Positions 1 to 11,135 of a DNA stretch of 64,000 nt are shown one piece after another. The stretch's first letter is position 1. Every line of letters starts with the position of its first letter. The DNA comes from Isoetes taiwanensis (lineage: Eukaryota; Streptophyta; Lycopodiopsida; Isoetales; Isoetaceae). Made by a program: the position numbers and the translations under genes. Location: the NCBI GenBank assembly GCA_021234155.1, contig JAJEKV010000083.1, positions 1,701,932-1,765,931 of the forward strand, in the 5' to 3' direction. The notes beneath the pieces are model-generated. The model was not told where the DNA came from and made no database searches. It saw only the letters and a program-made list of their open reading frames with translations.

Positions 1-660
1 TTTGTATTACATAGTTTGTAAGATACATTCTATATTTCAAGTGAAACATTGTCATTTGCTTAAAACGTGTTGGTGCTATCTAAATTGTTATCAACACATT
101 AACAAAGGTGAGAGAAACTGGGCATTAACATAATAATGCTCGTGAACTTTGTTACTGTTACATTTTCCCACTGTTAGAATTAGATGCACTATCTTACTAT
201 CCCGCTTCTGGCTATTCATGACTTTCTTATCTTCCCAACATAACATAGTTGACAGGCTACGTATATCCTTCCTCCACCATTTAGTGTGCTGGCATTAGAT
301 GCTATGGGGGTTCTGACAGTATTAAAATTCTCAGAATCCTTCTCAATAACCACTTGACTTTGTTAAATTTGCATCATAAAATTTGTGACTGCAAATCTTT
401 GGGGCCTGCAATATTCCTCTTGCCTTTAACTATCTGATGTATGCTCCCATTGATGGCTGCTACTCTCCTCCTCCTGCAAATTTTTCTTAAAGGTCTGGCT
501 CATACCCCTTAGTCTTAGAAGCCCTGGTATTGGCACTTCTATTGTGCTGTCTTCTATATACAAATTTGCTGGACATTTCCAAGTGCTCCAAGCTCAAATG
601 TATACTCTATAGATGTCCACTTTTTATATTAACTCTTTTATCCCTAAAACATATCGCTGT
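1..660. other. Intergenic, no gene seen
   Basis: AT-rich sequence with no open frame that has a recognisable protein pattern on either strand. No repeat or terminal signature was found here. Confidence 0.5.
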
Positions 661-801
661 GAAGGTATGCTAGGGATTGACTCACAGTGCCCAACATTTG
701 TAATGGTATATAAGCGAATTAGAACGCTCATGAGAAGGTATGCTAGGGATTGACTCATAGTGCCCAACATTTGTAATGGTATAAACAGGTAGAACGCTCA
801 T
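661..801. repeat. Tandem duplication, about 70-75 bp x 2
   Basis: A unit starting GAAGGTATGCTAGGGATTGA at 661 is repeated from 736. The copies share the block containing GTGCCCAACATTTGTAATGG and end with GAACGCTCATG. They differ by a short deletion and a few substitutions. A short minus-strand ORF across them is a by-product of the repeat. Confidence 0.85.
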
Positions 802-1959
802 GTTGTGCATGGTATCAAAAACTCCATAGATTTCTTCAGTGCCTGCATCTTGCATTTGATACAACTGGTTTCAAGTTGGGTTCAAAAACGAAGGGAGCAA
901 ACTATAATAGCATGTATACCTTAACATTTTTTCGTTAATCAGGCATCCTGGTGAAAGACCCATCTGCAGCCTTCATGGCCTGAATGCTTACATAGCAGAA
1001 TTTAAAGTATTTTTCTCAAATAAAAAACATAGCTATGAAAGAGAGAACCTTGCTTTGCGCTGATGCTTTGCTGTTGCAATACTTTTCATTTCGCCAACAC
1101 TGCATTTGTGTCAATGACCTTGAATTGGATATCTTGAACTGGATCTCCCCTTTGTATATGCCATCTGACTTGCTAATGATTTCATGTTGTGTTGTCAGCT
1201 CAACATCGAAATAGCTCAGTTCCAGTGTGAGATCTTTGCAATATTTGAATTAACCATCACTCTAAACAACCAACGCATGACATATATTATTCTTAGAAAG
1301 GAGATATGCACCAGTTTGAACAGTCCAATCACAGAACATGTACGGCTGCACTTACTAACAGATATAAACAACATCTATTGACAAATATAAACAGGGCCTT
1401 TTTGTTCTACAAAATCAAGCCACAATGAAAAAAACACCTCTATGATTTCGGCTGGTATGTCCGGGCAAAAGAATATTGTTATAATATTGCTGAAAGCTGA
1501 ATCAATCAGGCTGAAACTTCAGCTCCAAGCTACGGCCTCGACTCATTTTTGCAGTAAACTCCAGCATACAATCTGAAATTTTACAGTACTCCATCAGATA
1601 ATCGTCCAGAATGATAAAGTCTATAGGCTGGGGTTTCAGTCTAATTAACCCGAGCAGTAGACAAAGAACCCTAAATGCATTTTGCTTAGGCCGAGATTGT
1701 GAAGCCAAAAGAAAAATATAGCTAGAGGGATACACCGAATTTGCTGAAATTGACACTGGAAAGATAGAGTTTGATGAAGCCGACTTTGCTAAACATCGCA
1801 GTCAAGAAGCAAACAGAGAGATCTCCAACAATCCGTCTCTGTGCAAACACCTCTTGGTAAGGGCTCCATCCCCGCCCTGTCGTAAGAAAAAACAGAGTGA
1901 GAAAATAGCCAATGCAACCCTTTTTTTCCTTTAGCTTTTTGTCAACCATCGGATGGGCT
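802..1959. other. Intergenic, no gene seen
   Basis: Only short unsupported ORFs on both strands. No repeat structure was noticed. Confidence 0.45.
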
Positions 1960-2029
1960 AGACAAAATGTCAGCCGTTAGATCTAGAGCGTGATCCACGA
2001 CACACCCTATAATATTAATATATATACCA
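1960..2029 (-). mobile_element. Helitron 5' end (minus strand)
   Basis: Read on the minus strand this matches the start of the Helitron at 8334: a TATATA/ATAATATTATAGG stretch, then GGGTGTGTC, then a CTAGATCTAACGGCTGA-like block. It begins directly beside the 3' end of another minus-strand Helitron at 2030. The first dinucleotide is TG rather than the usual TC, so the tip is altered or slightly truncated. The far end was not found. Confidence 0.55.
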
Positions 2030-2060
2030 CTAGTAATGGTGCCCGGTGTTGCTGGGCATA
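2030..2060 (-). mobile_element. Helitron 3' terminus (minus strand)
   Basis: On the minus strand a short hairpin (GCCCAG, loop, CCGGGC; plus-strand 2041-2057) is followed about 11 nt later by CTAG and then T. Helitron 3' ends have this form: a hairpin close to a terminal CTRR, inserted before T. The same terminus occurs at 11120 and 34813. The body would extend towards higher coordinates, but its 5' end was not recognised. Confidence 0.7.
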
Positions 2061-2289
2061 AGTTGAAAAGAAAAGAGAGGTGAAATCAAGCATCTCTCTA
2101 TGCATTGGACCATCCTTTCTTATACTATTAGTAAGAAAAAGAAAGAATAGTTTACGTCTTCTTTTTATTTGTGCTTAAATTGCTAGAGTTCCATTTGTCT
2201 GGCAATAAAATGTGCAAGGAATAGGTGTTTTGTATGACAAAGAACAAGGAGGAAGTGCTAGGCCATTGGCATTAAAGTATAGTGACCAT

Positions 2290-2302
2290 AATCTTTAGAT
2301 GT
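2290..2302. repeat. Target-site duplication of LINE (left)
   Basis: AATCTTTAGATGT, identical to 3033-3045. The pair brackets the LINE fragment exactly. Confidence 0.9.
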
Positions 2303-3032
2303 TATGTATAAGATCCTTCTTGCGGCAAAGGTGTTGCCCCCCTCACAAAAATGGCCTTTGGTGGTACCAGTGAATCAACAGAAAGTAGTTTGGAACTGGG
2401 TTTGGGACAAGTTACTTCATCCAAAGTTGTCAGTTTTGTGGTGGCAGATCATCCATAGATGTGTGCGCGTCAATGTTTTGGTCCACAAATTTCGTCCTGA
2501 GGTGCCTGGGACATGCCCTTTATGCGCTCAGAGGGATGAGACGATCGAGCATTGTTTCTTCTTATGCCAGCATGCTAGACCGGCTTGGTTGTGGCTTCAG
2601 AGTCTTTTTTATTGCAGTTTGAATAGTCAACAAGTCTTATTGGCAGTGTACCCAAGTTCTTGGGACAATATGGCAAAGAGGGCATTTCACTTAGCTTCAG
2701 CATGGATCATTTGGTCCACGCGGAAAAGAAGAAACCTCTTTATTTTCAAGGGCCATAGAGCCCCTGATGCTCAAGTGCTTATTGAAGCTAAGCAACGCAT
2801 CGTCAAAGCATATATATCTTCCTCCGTAAAGGATGAAGTGAAGAATCGTATTTGGGCACACTATCTTTAGATTAACACTTATATGTAACTCATTTACATG
2901 TTGTGTGTTGTAAGGTGGCGGGTGGTTTTGCTCTGTGGACAATTCCTCCACTGGGTTTTCAGTCCCCCATCTCTGTTGCTCGTTTCTGATGATTAATAAA
3001 GTTTCACGTCCTTCAAAAAAAAAAAAAAAAAA
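2303..3032 (+). mobile_element. 5'-truncated non-LTR retrotransposon (LINE)
   Basis: The insertion is bounded by a perfect 13-bp TSD and ends in a poly(A) tail of about 20 A starting at 3015, as left by target-primed reverse transcription. Only the C-terminal coding part and the 3' UTR are present, so the element was truncated at integration and is immobile. The coding part is uninterrupted and the TSD is exact, so the insertion looks recent. Confidence 0.92.
2304..2870 (+). CDS. LINE reverse-transcriptase zinc-binding C-terminal fragment
   Basis: The 188-residue open frame matches the zf-RVT domain found at the C terminus of plant LINE reverse transcriptases. Visible signs are the Trp-rich start (residues about 28-48), the CPLC knuckle at about 73-76, and the EHCFFLC block with a following Trp-rich helix at about 84-100. 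In intact elements this domain follows the reverse transcriptase, which is lost here by 5' truncation. The ATG at 2304 is the first codon after the TSD and is probably an internal Met, not a real start. No promoter is expected. It should be masked as transposon rather than counted as a host gene. Confidence 0.85.
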   Translation: MYKILLAAKVLPPSQKWPLVVPVNQQKVVWNWVWDKLLHPKLSVLWWQIIHRCVRVNVLVHKFRPEVPGTCPLCAQRDETIEHCFFLCQHARPAWLWLQSLFYCSLNSQQVLLAVYPSSWDNMAKRAFHLASAWIIWSTRKRRNLFIFKGHRAPDAQVLIEAKQRIVKAYISSSVKDEVKNRIWAHYL

Positions 3033-3045
3033 AATCTTTAGATGT
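3033..3045. repeat. Target-site duplication of LINE (right)
   Basis: Second copy of AATCTTTAGATGT, directly after the poly(A) tail. Confidence 0.9.
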
Positions 3046-4046
3046 AAAGTATTAATTGTATTAGCATGTTTTAATGTTGGCTAACAAAACTTGTCAATAA
3101 TTACGTTTAGATACACCTTTAAATTCTGTAATAAGAATGATTATCTTAATTATAAGGACTTTTAATCCTTCCTAGTTAATGTCAACATTTTGAGCTACGT
3201 TATCATTGTTGTGTAGTCCTTGAATGATGCACACATTTTGCCAAAGTCCAAGAGAATATAAACACTTAAACACCTATAACTTAAACACCTATAATTGCAT
3301 TATGACACCACCAAATCCATCAACTCTTACTTGAATATAGCAATTTGTTCCTAATTGCAATTGTGTAATTTTTATTTTTTATTTTTATCTTGGATGCAAG
3401 TGTGTAAAACTTACAGCTACAAGTTTGCTCAATTGTTGATGGATGTTTAGTACTGAAGGAACATTATCCATGTGCATGTTTATATAAATGATTAAATAAG
3501 CTATGTATTTAGTCTCCATTGCACTGATTTTGTCAATAGTGCTTAATTGTGACTTTCTAAAAGCACATAAATGATGATCAATTGTAGGAACATCTAGTTT
3601 CCAGAGCATATAAGTGATGATTGTTTGCAAGAACATTCACATTTGTAAATCTAGAAGCAAAACATTCCTTAAGACATGATTTCACATGATTATAGTGATG
3701 TTGTCATGCACAACATCCAAAAATTATTTGCTTATATTTAGGTATATGTGTCACTGTTTAAAGAGCAAAGTTTTCTTACCTTTGTCAATCTCCTTAATTG
3801 AAGAGATAGAGCAAATCAAGCGAAAATGTTATATTCTTTGCGCGATCAGAAAAGCTGTAATATCAGCTTTTTGAACAGGATTAAGTACAGTCAGCAATTG
3901 TCACCATCAAGGAATGGAAACGTGTAAAATTCAAATCTGACACCACTATTTATATATCTAGGAACAACTTGATACAACCAGAAAGTTAACTTTGTAGACC
4001 ACGTGCCGATGCTCATCATAAGTGACAATGCAGTAGCACACCTCTA
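3046..4046. other. Intergenic, no gene seen
   Basis: AT-rich DNA with short ORFs only. It may belong to the minus-strand Helitron whose 3' end is at 2030, but no 5' end was found to prove this. Confidence 0.4.
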
Positions 4047-4154
4047 TTGGAGAAATGGAAACAGAGGTGATGGAAGATGAAACTAAAATATTTTATTCTC
4101 TTGGAGAAATGGAAACAGAGGTGATGGAAGATGAAATGAAAATATTCTATGCTC
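4047..4154. repeat. Tandem duplication, 54 bp x 2
   Basis: Units start at 4047 and 4101 with TTGGAGAAATGGAAACAGAG and continue with GTGATGGAAGATGAAA. The copies are nearly identical. Confidence 0.9.
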
Positions 4155-4876
4155 TGAAGCATTGAACCTGGGCCTCACATGAACGTTTATTCAAACATAA
4201 CAGTCACGTTGCACCTGGTGAAAATTAATAATTCAATGTTCAATAATGTGGTAACCTCAAAGAGAATTAAGAGCAAAACATTCCATAGTCACCTTTATAA
4301 AGGTCCTTGTGTTAAAGGAATTCCAAAGAAAAACAGTTCGTCCATCCTTCTTAGTTTTAGTAATGTCAAGAATAATAAGGAAGGAACGTCATACCAATTA
4401 TTTGAGTAATGAATGCAATGCAGATCAATATCACAAGATCAACAATGACATCATTTTGCACCATATGAAAGAAAGTCTTTCCTCTCGTAATATATTGTGT
4501 GGATGTGACAAATAAAAGCTCTGCATCTCCAGCTCTTGACAGTAGCTTATGAGCAGTACTGAAAGAGGTGACTTAATCCAAAGGGTTGATTTGTACCAAA
4601 GCTTCACAATTCTTCCTCTGTGATAAACCTGTGCATGGTTCACCAGTGCATTTAGATCTGTGCATAGTTTAATTCATCATAGTGGAGTTAGTAACTTCCA
4701 ATTTTCAAGTGCACATAAGCCTCATAATACAACTTCCTGCATATAGCATAGTATAGAATTACCATCTGGCCAGAGAGTATTGGATTGGCATTTGGCCAAC
4801 AGAGTAATATCATACCAAAATTTCTTATTATAATTCTATTAGCTATGCCTTATTGAATGAAATGTCTTTCTGCTCA
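4155..4876. other. Intergenic, no gene seen
   Basis: Only short ORFs without recognisable motifs. Confidence 0.4.
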
Positions 4877-5166
4877 AGCTCGGGTCAATTGCAGTTTTTT
4901 CTTTTCATGTTGCATCATCGTTGGCAATAGAATTAGCTCTAAGAAATAATCGACTTAGTTATTTTAATAGTTAATAGCAGATTTACCAAATAGAATCCAT
5001 CACTGGATGCTTGTATCTCAATCACTTTAGTTTACTGCGTACAATTATAAATATGTAGTGGATTATTTTTGGAGAAAGAGAATGTTAAACTACACACATA
5101 AAGGAGATTAAAGTGACCATGCTAATCATTAGAACACCTTAACTCTAAGATGTGCAACTGACTGCA
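4877..5166. repeat. Dispersed direct repeat, unoccupied copy
   Basis: About 290 bp, repeated at 12497-13012 with around 90 percent identity by eye. This copy runs straight through ATAATCGACTTAGTT. The other carries a 211-bp insertion plus one copy of ATCGAC at that point. It therefore shows the pre-insertion state of the solo-LTR-like element at 12575. Confidence 0.88.
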
Positions 5167-6180
5167 CATCTTAGAGCAGAGCATCATGTCATCACAGCCA
5201 CATGGAAGAAGAATGAAAGAAAGCAGAATACATTAGGAGTGAAATATTATGGAAAAGTGCATATAGTGGCAAATTATATGCACTCATAGAAAAGCATATT
5301 TATACTGCATAGCATGCCATATATGTGCAGATGCATATGTAGCCTCATACATAAATTCATATCCTTCCCTGCAGAATCAAAATAGATAATTAGGTGTATC
5401 TTTACTCTTGATTGAAGGGCCAGCTAAATATGAATAGGTTTTCTCACAACACTTGGATCATATCCCTTATCATTACTCTCTTCTGAATTGAACATAAACT
5501 GGATTATTTGACAGTCAAGCATAAGGCTTTTAACACCAGATAGCATAAATATCTACAGCTGCTGGCATAAATTGCTCCAAACAGTATAAACTTCAAAGAG
5601 TCCACATTATCAATTTCATTAACTCTCTTTATCTCTGTGTGATTAGCTCAGCCTCTTCCTTACAAAACTAAATACACCTCCGTAAAACTGATTACTTCTC
5701 TTGCAAAAATACTTTTTGTGGTTATACAATGGAATAGGAAACAAAGTCGTGGTCTGGAGTAAATCCGCAAAGCTTGAAGTGGAGAATGTTTGGGAACTGA
5801 GGATTAATTGCATGCTACAAAAAGCTCCCAGATTTACTCACAGGATAGATGCTCCTCTAAAGAGTCGTAGACCTGTTTTTGAATGACATATTAGCCACCT
5901 ATTTTCAAACGAATTGCTTGGCCAATTGAATTACTCTCTTTCAATCTTGCTAACGTGTTCCATTACCCATTTGCTAAAATTAATTCTGCTAAAATAAACG
6001 AGGTGTTGTTTGGTTGCCCTAAAATTAATTTCTGCATTTGGTTACAAAATGAAGTTGAAATTTTTTCGTGCACTGTGTCCACTCAGAAGATATATCTGAC
6101 TATAGATCATTTGCTTCCACTATGGCTTGCAAATTTGGACTACATGTGCCATCCACCTCGCAGTTGTAGTTGTCTTCATA
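5167..6180. other. Intergenic, no gene seen
   Basis: Short ORFs at 5701-5886 and 5955-6194 show no family resemblance and are not supported as genes. Confidence 0.4.
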
Positions 6181-6392
6181 CCTCATCCATATGATAACAC
6201 CAACCAAAGCTATACCAAGTTCTTAAAAAATAAAGCACCTCATCACAACTTCCTCTCCAAAACAAATCGTACCCATAAGTCACCATGCCTCATCCACATG
6301 ACAACACCAAGCAAAGCCAAGTTCTTCAAAAATAAAGGCACATCATCACAACTGTCTCTTCAAAACAAATGACACCCATAAGTCTTTCAGAA
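6181..6392. repeat. Tandem duplication, about 107 bp x 2
   Basis: Units begin CCTCATCCA at 6181 and 6288. Both carry an ACACCAA(C/G)CAAAGC block, a CATCACAAC block and a final ACCCATAAGTC. Small indels separate them. Confidence 0.85.
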
Positions 6393-6837
6393 GGATATCT
6401 CTATATCTCCCAATCAACATCCCACCATCCAAACAGAATATATGTATGCTCACGAATATTCAACCTAACCTAGAGTAGAAAAGAGTTGATACAAAAGTGA
6501 CGTCTTTTTTCTTGAAGGGGACATGCTCTTTACATGTACAATTGAAGACAATTGCAAACAGTTGCTAGGTCGGACAACAACATGACTTTGGCATAGCAAA
6601 AGGGGATATGCTCGGCACAACGACAACAACAACAATATATCTATGTACCTTGATCTTCTAAGTCCAAAGAGGGTACTTTTACTTCAACGTGGAGGAATAT
6701 TATCGTTATTACTTTGTCATAGATAAAAGACTGAAGCAAAGGAAAGAGCCTTAGAATACGCCATGTTTTTAAGAACTATTCCAGAGTGATGCTCCACGTA
6801 AGTTTTAAAGATGCTTATTGATTAAGGAAGGAATATT
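6393..6837. other. Upstream region of the terpene synthase-like gene
   Basis: No ORF or repeat of note. It probably holds distal promoter sequence for the gene that follows. Confidence 0.35.
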
Positions 6838-6859
6838 CCGTACACGTCCACGTGTACGG
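6838..6859. promoter_or_regulatory. 22-bp palindrome with G-box core
   Basis: CCGTACACGT-CC-ACGTGTACGG is a near-perfect inverted repeat that includes CACGTG at 6849-6854. Plant bZIP and bHLH factors bind G-boxes of this kind. It lies about 90-110 bp before the first candidate ATG (6948), so it is a plausible promoter element. Function is inferred from position and motif only. Confidence 0.45.
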
Positions 6860-6900
6860 ACTAATCTAGAAGCAAAATCGTTTAAGGCACTACAATTGAC

Positions 6901-6908
6901 TATTTAAG
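6901..6908 (+). promoter_or_regulatory. TATA-like box
   Basis: TATTTAAG, 47 bp upstream of the ATG at 6948 and downstream of the G-box palindrome. The spacing suits a short 5' UTR. Confidence 0.35.
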
Positions 6909-6947
6909 CAGTTAAGCTTCGAGCTTCTGCTCAAGGATTTGTCAATC

Positions 6948-7085
6948 ATGGCTTATCTTAGCACGATACAACAAATCACCATTCCTCCTCTCGTTTGTTC
7001 CCTGCCACTCGCATTCCACAAGAATCAGACTGAAATCAAAGAGAAGCTCGATTCATGGATGTTCTCTCAGTTCAACCCATCTTGA
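6948..7085 (+). pseudogene. Interrupted N-terminal segment of terpene synthase-like gene
   Basis: From the ATG at 6948 a 45-codon frame encodes a short N-terminal stretch rich in Pro/Leu followed by a charged helix, then meets TGA at 7083-7085. The same frame continues with YDDPRFRF, similar to the region before the first metal-binding motif of terpene synthases, and meets TAG at about 7137. The main downstream frame (7153 onward) is shifted relative to it. The distance from 6948 to the DDxxD codons corresponds to about 84 residues, near the family's usual spacing, so both parts probably belonged to one gene. No GT..AG pair in 7085-7153 removes the stops, so this looks like nonsense plus frameshift damage, or sequence error. 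Confidence 0.55.
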
Positions 7086-7152
7086 GCATCGAGAAAAACT
7101 TACGATGATCCCCGCTTCCGCTTCTCACATTGGACATAGATAAAATGGCAAA

Positions 7153-8034
7153 ATGTCAAGGGTAGTATGCGTGGGGAAATGTATAGCATGGATGTTTGCT
7201 TTGGATGACATTAATGACAACATGGATAATGGAGTGGGAAACAATTCCCTGGCCGCGGAGGAGCTATTCCAAGCTCTTGGGGATGCTCTTGAAGCAAAGG
7301 ATTCTAATTCTGATGGGCAGTTGCGGCGTAAGGCCGTGGCAATAGCATTGGATTGGTGGGCTGAAATACACCCCGATATGTCCCCTGCACTGCAACAACG
7401 CTTCCTTAGAACCTTCAAAAGTTCAGTTGATGCTTGCAAATCACAAATAATCCGCCGGGAAAAGGGCACCATCCCCGATGTGCAAACCTACATTCAGCAG
7501 CGTCGCAAAGCTTACTTTTGTTTTCCTTGCTTCGTCATGTCGGAGTATTCACTCGGAGTAGAAATTGATGAGGAGGTTTTATCTCATCCACTTATTTCTG
7601 AACTACATGACGCTGCCACCAATGTGATTTCATGGGTCAATGATCTGTTGTCACTAAAATATGAGTATTCTCGTGGAGAATATGATAATCTTCCTTCTGT
7701 TGTCTGCTTCAACCATGAGTCACACGACATGCAGACCAGTGTTGAGATCGTCTGTCAAATGATCAAAGGAAAGGGATCTTGTTGTGTGAGAATCTTAAAA
7801 GAAATAAGAAGCTCAGAGCTGATAAAAATACCTGGGTTGAAAAGCTATGTTGCTGAAGTATGCCACTGCGTATCTGGCAATCTTCTTTATTCATATGTGT
7901 CAGCTCGATACCATGGCGTGGATGAGAAACCCCAAGCCCAAGATGCACCTCTTCAAGTCCTCCTTCGAGGCCCAAATGGTGACGGGCTAGCCCAAGTAGA
8001 TTTGCCATGCATTGAGTTTGAGCTTATTCGCTAG
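7153..8034 (+). CDS. Microbial-type terpene synthase-like protein (MTPSL), N-terminally incomplete
   Basis: This 293-residue frame carries the class I terpene synthase signatures. DDIND at residues 18-22 is the Asp-rich Mg2+ motif (DDxxD). Asn163, Ser167 and Glu171 form the second metal triad ((N/D)Dxx(S/T)xxxE). Near the C terminus (about 242-253) there is a GNLLYSYVSARY stretch ending in the Arg-Tyr pair typical of bacterial and fungal-type enzymes. Such enzymes ionise farnesyl or geranylgeranyl diphosphate to make sesqui- or diterpenes; the product cannot be told from sequence. The single alpha-domain size and motif spacing fit the MTPSL class of non-seed plants, not the longer seed-plant enzymes. 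Most of the fold is present from residue 10 on, but the usual first 65-80 residues lie in the broken upstream segment. Either the gene is a recent pseudogene or the short break is an assembly error. Stop codon TAG at 8032-8034. Confidence 0.85.
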   Translation: MSRVVCVGKCIAWMFALDDINDNMDNGVGNNSLAAEELFQALGDALEAKDSNSDGQLRRKAVAIALDWWAEIHPDMSPALQQRFLRTFKSSVDACKSQIIRREKGTIPDVQTYIQQRRKAYFCFPCFVMSEYSLGVEIDEEVLSHPLISELHDAATNVISWVNDLLSLKYEYSRGEYDNLPSVVCFNHESHDMQTSVEIVCQMIKGKGSCCVRILKEIRSSELIKIPGLKSYVAEVCHCVSGNLLYSYVSARYHGVDEKPQAQDAPLQVLLRGPNGDGLAQVDLPCIEFELIR

Positions 8035-8185
8035 GACTTAGTTTGTTACAGTTGTCTTATTACTACCAAGGTTTATCCCTCAAGTCGGGGGCGGGGTTTT
8101 TTAGTCATGTGATTTTTATGAAACTTGGCAATGGTGAGCATAAATCGTTGTTATTATATTAATTTGTAATGCGCATCAGTTGCAT

Positions 8186-8191
8186 AATAAA
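8186..8191 (+). terminator. Possible polyadenylation signal
   Basis: AATAAA about 150 bp after the terpene synthase stop codon, followed by an A-rich run with several more AATAAA-like words up to about 8250. Confidence 0.35.
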
Positions 8192-8333
8192 TTGTTGTAA
8201 CTATATTGTTGAAAAAATAAATAAATAAAATGGAAAATAAATAAAAATATTTGTAGGAATGCATAATTAGATAAAGATGTGAACCACTATGATTACTCAA
8301 TCTATACGTCTTTCAATTTGTATGTACTAGTTA

Positions 8334-11120
8334 TCCTATATAATAATGTTATAGGGTGTGTCTTCAACCATGCCCTAGATCGGACGGGCTCATTGCAGGC
8401 TGCCGGATCCGGCGGTTGTGGGAAAAAAAAAAAAAAAAAGCGGTCGTGGTATGCGTTAGGGAGGAGATGCGACTTCTCTTATGCGCTTCTCTTGGACCCT
8501 CAATCTTGCTCCAATCACCCTCAATCTTGCTCAAGTGTCCGTCTTCAGCTGTGGCAGAGGAACAAGCTCTCTGATAAAGTATTGGCTCATAATAAGGAGC
8601 TCCAATGGCACAGAGTATGAAAAAATTTTGAACAGATTGTGTGCATTCAAATCTCCAGTTCCTCAGCCTTTTAGAGAATGGAAGTTTAACAAGTATAGTA
8701 CCTTTGCATCGCCTCTTTATGCAAATCCAACATGTGCTGCATATTACCAAGGTTTTGGCAGGTTTGTTATAGACCATATGACGATCAAATGGAAAGGTAT
8801 TCTAAGATACAAATTTTGTCGGGAGCAGAGCAGAGAAGCTGTTAGACATGCATGAAAAAAGGGAGGAGAATGCAAGAATTTATTAATAGTTTTTAGAACA
8901 CCCGAGGTACACAAGGAAAGATGATCCAACTTGCTCAGGAAAGAATTGCGCAACTACTAGAGCAAATCAGTCAAGTACTATTATTGATTTTTGTATCCTC
9001 AAGTTTTTAGACGAAAGAATACATGAGTATTTTATGGTAGTTCTTGGCCATTGCATGCAATAGATTTAATTGAAGTGCCTACATGTGCATAATATTAATG
9101 TATCAGTGATTTTGCAGCAAACTACTAAGGCAAATGGATTGGGAAAAGAAGGAGATGAAAGAACATGAAAGAAAAGTTGAACATATTGAAGAACTTTTTT
9201 TTTTTCTTTTTTTCTGAAGTTGTCCAACTAAATATCGTGTTTGCAGAACTGAAACATCGACAAGGAGACCAGAAGAAGATAGAGGAAATGGAAGCCAATG
9301 TAAATGATGAAATTGCAAGCATAAGAGATTCTGTTGCGAGATTGGTTTTAAAGTTCAACAATCTTGAAATATGTGGACTCATTCCGAGGAGAAGTGTCTG
9401 GTAACGCCTTGAAAGTGTCTGGTAATTCCTTGGGTAAGCATTCCTGAGGCGGACATGTTTCATGCAAAATTTTAAAGTTGGAAAGTTTACACTTGAGGAA
9501 GAAACAGCTAGCTTGTTAGGAAAGATTAATGCTCTATCTAAAGAAGTAGCAAATTTTAAAAAATTTCCAATGGGTCTGTCTATCTAAATTCCTCACTAAG
9601 AGCTCCTTGGCTTCCATCCTCTCTCTGCCCTTCGGATTATATTGCTTTCTGACCTTTTCTTCTTAGTTGCGGCCATGCTTTGGGGCTCAAATTTGAGAAC
9701 GTCATTCTCCACATGTTACTGAAATCCAAAAGTTTTAACAACCACTAGAGGCAGTCTGTTAGGGGCTTTTCCATTTGGACCTCCTAAAGGGTTTATAAAG
9801 TTCAGAACAGATTGAGGCAGTCTTTGCATTAATCGGCCATGTGGAGCCATTTTTTAGTATTATCAAGCCATCTTTTATCAGAAAAGAAACATGTTAAATA
9901 TGTTTGTTGGGCGTGTTTGCAGTTGCCAGGTCTGTAACAAGACCCTTTGAGAATGTAACAGGGCGAAAGTATTGATCAGACATACTCTTTCAAAATGTAA
10001 GAGGGTCACATTATTGATCATTCAAGTAGGTTTACACAATCTTTGCCTTCGCATCTGTCTCAGATTTGGAAAATAAAGCCTTCCCAAATGGTGTGTACAT
10101 TCAGATAGAAGCAATTCATGAACAAAGCAATGATTGATGTTGGAGTAAGCAAGGAGCCTGGATTGGCTTTAAACACAGAGGGGAGTTTCAAAAGAAGAGG
10201 CAAACTATAAATTCGTTGCTGTCCATGCGTTCGACAGGTTCAGGCGCTTTATTTCAATGAGATATATAATGGCAATGTAATCAATATCTGCGGTATATTT
10301 CAGGTAGATGAAGGCTATATTATGCATTTCTTATTTTATTTCTATCATTTCTTTTACTTAGCGGGGATGATCCAGTTGCATATTTCACTCCAATTGTATT
10401 TGTTGGGATATCAAAAGCATGCCAGAAAATATCATGACAGAAAAAAGGCACCATGTCTTTGGATGCTCAACAGGCAGTTCCTTGACTTGCATTGCTTCTG
10501 CAATGCAGGAAGTCATTAAGAAAGAATGGAAAGTAGTCCAGCACATGCTGCTTCTGCTGGCCTGATATGCTTGCTCTAATATTTGATCAGGTCACCACAA
10601 TATGCAATTACACACTGGAGAAGCATAACAAAAATGATAAATTTCTTTTTTATTTAAGCCTATGACCTAGGCATACATAAATTAGATTGATAGCAATTAC
10701 AAACATTGATAAAAAACAAGAATAAAATGAGCATATTTAAAGTACTTTTCTGGATGTAAGAAGTGGAAAACATATGTTGCCAACTCTAACCAATGGAGTG
10801 GGGCTTAGTTCTCTATACCTTAACATTCTCAATATAGAGAATAGGGTGCATGGAAAAAGGATTTCTAGATACTTGCTTTGCAAACCATGAGCATTTCTCC
10901 ATTATGTTAATGCATAACCAATATGGTGAACCGACACCACCTTGCATCTTACTTTGGTTTCAATCTTCCTCCAAACTAATGTCTTAACATTTCGTTTCAA
11001 CTCTGAATCACGACACCTAATGGTTCCCAACATTTAAAGGTTTTCGATCACAACATTTTAACGGTCCCCAACATTTAAAGGTTCTAAATTAAGCCTAGCA
11101 ACGCCTGGGCACTCAACTAG
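8334..11120 (+). mobile_element. Non-autonomous Helitron (complete)
   Basis: It starts with TC after A (8333) in TCCTATATAATAATGTTATA and ends with CTAG at 11117-11120 before T. A hairpin GCCTAG..CTGGGC lies 10 nt before the end. Insertion between A and T without a TSD, 5' TC, and 3' hairpin plus CTRR are the defining Helitron features. The element is 2787 bp and shows no Rep/helicase coding, so it would need a transposase in trans. It contains a 17-nt A run (about 8422-8438) and short ORFs. One of these (about 9165-9404) has a Lys/Glu-rich coiled-coil-like middle and may be captured host sequence. It lies 300 bp downstream of the terpene synthase gene. Confidence 0.82.
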
Positions 11121-11135
11121 TAGATATAGATAATA

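Noticed and set aside
2304-2870. Apparent 188-residue host gene with zinc-binding motif
   Set aside because: Its edges coincide with a LINE insertion bounded by a TSD and poly(A), and the protein is the LINE C-terminal zf-RVT domain.
7125-7472. 115-codon minus-strand ORF opposite the terpene synthase gene
   Set aside because: It is the antisense shadow of a well-supported coding frame.
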